Part shown: in pieces, positions 60,015-64,000 of the stretch
Position numbering within the stretch: position 1 is the stretch's first letter
Layout of the letters: each line of letters begins with the position of its first letter
Notes under the pieces: generated by a model
The model's database searches: none
What the model was told of the DNA's origin: nothing
Seen by the model: only the letters and a program-made list of their open reading frames with translations
DNA from: Candidatus Streptomyces philanthi
GTDB taxonomy: Bacteria; Actinomycetota; Actinomycetes; Streptomycetales; Streptomycetaceae
Assembly: GCA_018114805.1 (NCBI GenBank)
Contig: CP073042.1
Coordinates: 1,178,001 to 1,242,000, forward strand
Length of the DNA: 64,000 bases
Direction of reading: 5' to 3'
Translations under genes and position numbers: made by a program

Positions 60015-60539
60015 TCACGCGCTCGGCGCCTCGCAACTGATGTCCATCAGTTTCATCGGCTTGCTGGCGTCGAGCCCGACGTACGCCGTGAAGACCTGGG
60101 TGTCCTGCCCCTTGCCCCAGTGCGTCGTCACCGGCGCCCACCCCACGCCCGCCGACTGGGCGGTGGTGACGGGGCCGATGTCGATGGCCTTGGGGGTGTT
60201 CTGGGCGCAGAGCAGCAGGTCGTAGTCCGGCGTCTGGGCGGCCTTCTCCTTCAGCTCCTCGGTCACCAGGTGCTCCCGCTCCCAGGCGCTCGGGCCGTGG
60301 TTGCCGTAGAACCCCTTGAGGAAGTGACGCACCTCCTTGGCGTCGTACTGGCGGCCGGTTGACCCAGACCCCGAGCCGGTGCCCGGCTGCCCGGCCGCCG
60401 CCACGGGCGCTGCGGCGGCGAGGCCGAGCCCGAGCCCGACGGCGGTCACGCAGGTGGCAGCGAGCAGCGCGGGACGCTTGGCGCGGCGAGAGGTACGCGA
60501 TGTACGCGGGCCGTGTGCGGTGTGCGAGGTGTGCGACAT
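60015..60539 (-). CDS. Secreted protein of unknown function
   Basis: A 174-residue protein starting MSHTSHTAHGPRTSRTSRRA. A long positively charged N-region precedes the hydrophobic core (ALLAATCVTAVGLGLGLAAA) and a likely cut after APVAAAG. The mature part has two cysteines (DLLLCAQNTPKAIDIG, MDISCEAPSA) that could pair. Acidic and aromatic residues (DAKEVRHFLKGFYGNHGPSA) precede them. No family is recognised. The frame is intact. It sits downstream of the cupredoxin-like gene on the same strand, separated by a terminator. Confidence 0.75.
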   Translation of the reverse strand: MSHTSHTAHGPRTSRTSRRAKRPALLAATCVTAVGLGLGLAAAAPVAAAGQPGTGSGSGSTGRQYDAKEVRHFLKGFYGNHGPSAWEREHLVTEELKEKAAQTPDYDLLLCAQNTPKAIDIGPVTTAQSAGVGWAPVTTHWGKGQDTQVFTAYVGLDASKPMKLMDISCEAPSA

Positions 60540-60695
60540 GTCAATCACTTCCGTGTCGGTTTTATATCGTTTAGCAAGCCTATGTGGCGTTACTGGGGGA
60601 GACATGAAAGCGGCCGGAAAGGTTGCACTGCCCGTTGAGCGGATTGTGGGCCCGGTCACACCCCCGCCCCCAACCGGCGACGGCGCACGCCGCAA

Positions 60696-60737
60696 CGCCG
60701 CTGCCCGGCCCGGCATCCGCTAGGCCGGGCAGCGGCG
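60696..60737 (-). terminator. Terminator after cupredoxin-like gene
   Basis: A perfect 15-bp stem (CGCCGCTGCCCGGCC at 60696-60710, its complement at 60723-60737) with a 12-base loop. It lies 13 bp beyond the stop of the gene at 60750. Confidence 0.8.
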
Positions 60738-60749
60738 TGCCAGTCGGTC

Positions 60750-61146
60750 CTACCGAACGACGACGACGCCGGTGATCGACGGGTTGAGGCGGTCGTGGTA
60801 CCGGTACATGCCGCGAGCCGGGAACGCCCGCCGGAAGCTTTGGCCCGGGGTGAGGACCCCGCTGTCCCAGCCGGGGGCGCTGGAGGTGACGGTGTGGTCG
60901 AAGCGGTCGTTGTTGGTCCAGCGCACCGGGTCTGACGGTGACGGTCTGCGGCACGAACCGGTTGTCCTCGATGATCACGATCACCTCGGCGGCGGGCCGC
61001 TGGGTCGCACCGGGCGCGGCGAGTGCGCCGGGCGCGACGGCCACGGCGGTCGCCGGGCCCGGCAGGAGCACGCCGAGTGAGAGCACCGCCACCAGGGCGG
61101 CGAAGAGACGGTAGAGGCTGAGGTGGGGAGCGGTGGGGCGTTTCAT
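60750..61146 (-). pseudogene. Cupredoxin-like secreted protein, frameshifted, copper ligands missing
   Basis: ATG 61146 starts MKRPTAPHLSLYRLFAALVA, a signal peptide (AVLSLGVLLPGPATAVAVA). The mature part follows the plastocyanin/amicyanin pattern: VIVIIEDNRFVPQTVTVR, then in the next frame VRWTNNDRFDHTVTSSAPGW, DSGVLTPGQSFRRAF and GMYRYHDRLNPSITGVVVV. One extra base near 60940 splits the frames. The N-terminal His (FDHTVT) is present. Where blue-copper proteins have Cys, His and Met (YxCxxHxxMxG), this one has Asp, Asn and Ile, so it should not bind copper in the usual way. It is probably a structural or inactive relative. Confidence 0.7.
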
Positions 61147-61544
61147 GGGGGCTGCCTTTCGTTCGGTCCGCTGGGACCGACCTCCGCGCCGGTGCCGAAC
61201 CCGCGCGGGCGTCGGTGGCACTCGCCCAACGCCACGCGCGAGGCCGCCAGCACGGGCCGTCACCCGGACGAGCCCCCCTGACCCGCAACGCCGCGTCCGA
61301 CCGCCGCACCGGCCGGGGTGCGCGGTACGGCCGTACGGGGCGGGCATGACCAGTCGCGCGGGCCGCGCCGCACGGCGTACGGGTCGCACCACACCGTCTG
61401 TACGGGACACGCGAGAGCGGCGCCGGGGCGCGCCCGGGGGCCGCCGCCCGGACCACGGGCCCGGGAGGCGGGGCCGGGCGCCCGAGCCGACCGGCGCTCG
61501 CCGGCCCGATCAGGCACGGATGCGCAGTGGAGCGGGGTAGGTCC
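61147..61544. other. Intergenic region
   Basis: About 400 bp of GC-rich sequence upstream of the cupredoxin-like gene and downstream of lipoprotein copy 2. No credible gene or strong signal is seen. Confidence 0.5.
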
Positions 61545-62475
61545 CTAGCGGCCCGCCACCGCCGCCTCGGCCAGGCGCTGGCGCTCGTCGCTGGGATGTC
61601 GGCCAGTTCACCGCGGTGCCGGTCGATCTCGCGCTGCTGGTACACGGCCTCGACCGTCCACCAGACGCCGATCACGTTCTCCTGCCGCTTGCACACCGCG
61701 TCCGCCGTCGCGGCGCGCCGTTCCGTCGCCGACGGAGTCGGGGTGCGCCACGCGGGGTCGTTGCTGGCCGCGACCGGATCAGCGTACGAGAACCCCCGGG
61801 CGCGCATGCAACGGGACCAGCGCGTGAAGACCTCCTGCACCCGGGGGTCGCACCGCGAGCGGTCGAAGCTCTCGCCGGTGATACGTCTAGCCAACTCGGC
61901 GTCGCCACCCCCGTCACCGTCCCGAGCCTTGAGCGCGTCCATCGCCTGCCCGAAGCAGCCACCGTTGGGAACGATGCGCCCGTTGACCCGCTGCCCCCCT
62001 TCGCCTCGGCGGAACCCGGCATGACCTTGGGGTCATCGGTACCGCTGAGCACGAGGGACATCGCGGGAGACAGCGACGGTCTCTCCCGCTGTGGCTTCTG
62101 GTGACGCGGGCTTCCGGGCGGAGCGAATCCATGGGTCGCGGTCTGCTGCGGATCGCTGACGCCGTAGCGGTACTGCGTCCGGTTACGCGTGCGCAAGTCG
62201 GGCTCGGGCAGCGGGCCGTAACGGAATCCGAATCCTGCCATGCATCGCGTGACGAGAGCGTGTCGGGCTCGTGCGAACGTGTCCTCCTCACGGTTGGTGA
62301 GCACATAGCCTTCCACGGGCAGGGGCCGGTTCTCGGGCTTCGTGATCACGGGAATCGCAGAGTTGTTGACAGAGGGCGGTGGATCGGCGGAGGGAGCGGA
62401 TTCCACGGAACACCCGACCGCCGCCACGGACACCGTCAGGAAAAGGGCGGAAAATGCACGGATGGGAACTCGTAT
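61545..62475 (-). pseudogene. Cysteine-rich lipoprotein, copy 2 (frameshifted, start codon ATA)
   Basis: The signal peptide reads RVPIRAFSALFLTVSVAAVG with the lipobox VAAVGC. The natural start codon position (before RVPIRAF) is ATA at 62475-62473; no ATG or GTG is available upstream before a stop. The body repeats the cysteine pattern of copy 1: LVTRCMAGFGFRYGP, GGCFGQAMDALKARDGDGG, WSRCMRARGFSYADP and TADAVCKRQENVIG. Frames change near 62000, 61900 and 61590. The last frame ends PSDERQRLAEAAVAGR at TAG 61547-61545. Like copy 1 it lies directly downstream of an I36 inhibitor gene on the same strand. Confidence 0.65.
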
Positions 62476-62513
62476 GCGGGCAACAGCCTCGATCTGTCAG
62501 AGCGATAGGAAAG

Positions 62514-62540
62514 TGCCCCGCCCAGAGGCCGGGCGGGGCA
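62514..62540 (-). terminator. Terminator between I36 gene and lipoprotein gene
   Basis: A 10-bp perfect stem (TGCCCCGCCC at 62514-62523, its complement at 62531-62540) with loop AGAGGCC, followed on the minus strand by CTTTCC. It lies 17 bp after the inhibitor stop, so the lipoprotein is at most a read-through partner. Confidence 0.75.
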
Positions 62541-62557
62541 CAACGCCGAGCGTCACA

Positions 62558-62974
62558 TCAGTGGTCCCACTTGCCCGACGCGTTGTTGTTCTTCGTCGTG
62601 GAGAGGTTGACCCAGGTCCAGGCCGGAACGCCGTCCCAATCCCCGATGTAGTTGCTGTTCGCGTAGATTCTGATCCCGTTCCCCTGGTCCCAGTTGGTCG
62701 CCGAGGCCGCGTTGTTCTTCACGGGCAGGCCGGCGCCGGCACTGCCCGCATCGCTGGCCGTGAACACGTACCCCGCGTAGTTGCTGATGTCGTAAAGGTG
62801 CTTGAACATCGCACCCTTGAGATCTGAGTTGTAGTACAGGCAGACGTACTTGTCCTCACACCCCCTGCCGTGACCGGCTTCGGGGCAGCCGACGCGGGGG
62901 CCGTGGCGAACGCCGTTCCCATAGCGGCCATGCCGACCACGCCAAAGGCGAGCAGGCGAAGCTTCTTCTTCATG
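62558..62974 (-). pseudogene. Peptidase inhibitor family I36-like protein, copy 2 (homopolymer frameshift)
   Basis: ATG 62974 starts MKKKLRLLAFGVVGMAAMGT with a signal peptide ending ASA. After PVTAGG the frame is lost in a run of five G where six would give CEDKYVCLYYNSDLKGAMFK, the I36 beginning. The remainder (HLYDISNYAGYVFTASDAGS, then NNAASATNWDQGNGIRIYA and WTWVNLSTTKNNNASGKWDH) runs to 62558. With one added base it would be a complete 138-residue secreted protein. The lesion is typical of homopolymer miscounting. It is paralogous in position to the inhibitor at 12736-13134. Confidence 0.75.
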
Positions 62975-63539
62975 TCCGTCTCATTTCGTTCGTATGCCTG
63001 AATTTCTGCTTCCTGCATTTCCGCGCACGTACTGTCGTTCACCACGCTGATCGGCTCACCGACGCTCGGCGTATGGCCAGAGGGGTGGGCGCACTGGCCG
63101 GTTGCGCACTCCCTGGCCCGGCGTTCACCGCGCGGGCACACGGCGGGTACCGCGCGCGCTCGCGAAAGCGCGGAGTGATGTCGATGACTGGAGAGGAATG
63201 CGGAACGCACGCCAGGCTTCGTTTCAGGTACGGAAAGCGCCGTTCAATCGAGAGGTGCGGCGGCCCGGGAACAGAAGGGGGCCACAGTGCGTGGGTGGAT
63301 GACCCAACGCACGTCGCCGCTTTCACCCCGGGTCGCTTTCGGGCACCCGTAGGCATCGTCATTCATGGAGACTTCCTGTCGCGCTGTCGCATCGAATCAC
63401 GGAGCCTGATCGCCCGCCTACGAACTATTGCGCCATAAACGCTTGTTGGCGCATATGTCCTCATGCATTGCGACACCACCCCTATCCGGCACGGGCAGGC
63501 ACCCGCCCACGCCGGCTTGCCACACCACGGCGGCGGTTC
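62975..63539. other. Intergenic region upstream of I36 copy 2
   Basis: About 565 bp, noticeably less GC-rich than its surroundings. No gene is supported. A short stem, TGCGCCA (63429-63435) pairing with TGGCGCA (63447-63453), lies within it and could be a protein-binding site. The region presumably contains the inhibitor promoter. Confidence 0.5.
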
Positions 63540-64000
63540 CTAGCCCAGGACGAACGGCGGGAGCTTGGCCACGGCCGCGCCGAGGGCGACCACCAGTTCC
63601 CGGTGGTCGGCCAGTGCGTCGGTGGAGGCCCAGCACCGCCGGTGTCGCCCGGCGTGCGCGCAAGAGTCGGCGCCGCCGCCGGTCACCTCCGCGTCCTCAC
63701 ACGCCACCCATCCCCCGTCCACGACCAGCACCACTTCGCCGGGCCGCCCGCGCGCGGCGGGTCGCTGGTCGACGGCGAGCACCCGGTGCACGTTCGGCAG
63801 GGTGAGGCCGAGGGCGTGCGGCACCCGCTCGGCCGCGCCCATCACCAACTCCCCGCCCCGCAGTACGACGCTCGGCGCCTGCAAGGGCCCCGCCCCGTCC
63901 CGCACCTGGAGCACCTGCGGCCAACCGGCCGCCACGTCGCCGGGCGCGTCGGCGTTGACCGGCTTCCACACCAGCAGGGTGACGCGTACGCCATGCGTGC
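63540..64000 (-). CDS. Hypothetical protein, 5' end beyond the window
   Basis: An open frame on the minus strand enters from the right edge (GVRVTLLVWKPVNADAPGDV) and ends at 63540 with AVAKLPPFVLG. It contains about 150 residues of coherent protein: VLQVRDGAGPLQAPSVVLRG, GELVMGAAERVPHALGLTL, PGEVVLVVDGGWVACEDAEV. Two to three Cys/His-containing turns are visible (DSCAHAGRHRRCWASTDAL). I do not recognise it. The start is outside the window. Confidence 0.6.
   Translation of the reverse strand, partial: THGVRVTLLVWKPVNADAPGDVAAGWPQVLQVRDGAGPLQAPSVVLRGGELVMGAAERVPHALGLTLPNVHRVLAVDQRPAARGRPGEVVLVVDGGWVACEDAEVTGGGADSCAHAGRHRRCWASTDALADHRELVVALGAAVAKLPPFVLG

Overview
The window reads as part of a Streptomyces-type actinomycete chromosome. 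Base composition is very high in GC, coding third positions are almost always G or C, and genes are preceded by AGGAGG-like ribosome sites. The content also fits: large LuxR regulators with an ATPase domain (LAL type), snapalysin, PKD-bearing secreted proteases, a succinate dehydrogenase of the cytochrome b558 class, narGHJI, and remnants of a type I-E CRISPR.

Layout. 0-3 kb: a helix-turn-helix regulator with a coupled small gene, divergent from broken flavoprotein and P-loop kinase genes. 3.3 kb: a two-repeat CRISPR remnant. 3.6-10 kb: a broken quinone oxidoreductase, a broken LAL regulator, and a divergent secreted subtilisin. 10-17.4 kb: secreted proteins, a lipoprotein plus I36 inhibitor pair, two head-to-head truncated AraC genes, a GTCAC microsatellite, snapalysin and TerB. 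18-26 kb: a TDT transporter and narGHJI, all damaged. 26-30 kb: a TetR-controlled ridA/old yellow enzyme operon and small genes. 29.8-34.7 kb: a tightly coupled biosynthetic operon (UbiA, ACP, KS, CLF-like KS, type II thioesterase) with a P450 fragment next to it. 36-38 kb: a FAD/Rieske oxidoreductase. 38-45 kb: a subtilisin, an intact LAL regulator and a trypsin-like protease, bounded by a 491-bp inverted repeat that encodes the same PKD module. 45.7-50.7 kb: a coupled operon of unrecognised, partly membrane-inserted proteins. 51-56 kb: LysR divergent from intact sdhCAB. 56-64 kb: a GNAT enzyme, a FUSC membrane protein, a second CRISPR remnant, secreted proteins, and a second lipoprotein plus I36 inhibitor pair.

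Themes. (1) Extracellular proteolysis and its control: four secreted proteases, two I36-type inhibitors, and two LAL regulators each next to a subtilisin. (2) Respiration: narGHJI and sdhCAB. (3) A small polyketide/prenyl-type biosynthetic cluster.

More than half of the genes carry frameshifts, in-frame TAG or TGA codons, or short tandem duplications. Some lesions sit in homopolymers and look like sequencing errors. Others (a roughly 30-codon deletion, 19- and 32-bp duplications, a shared lesion in both copies of a repeat) do not. Lesions cluster: nar and the KS genes are riddled, while sdhCAB and the second LAL gene are clean. Coordinates of broken genes span the whole reconstructed gene.
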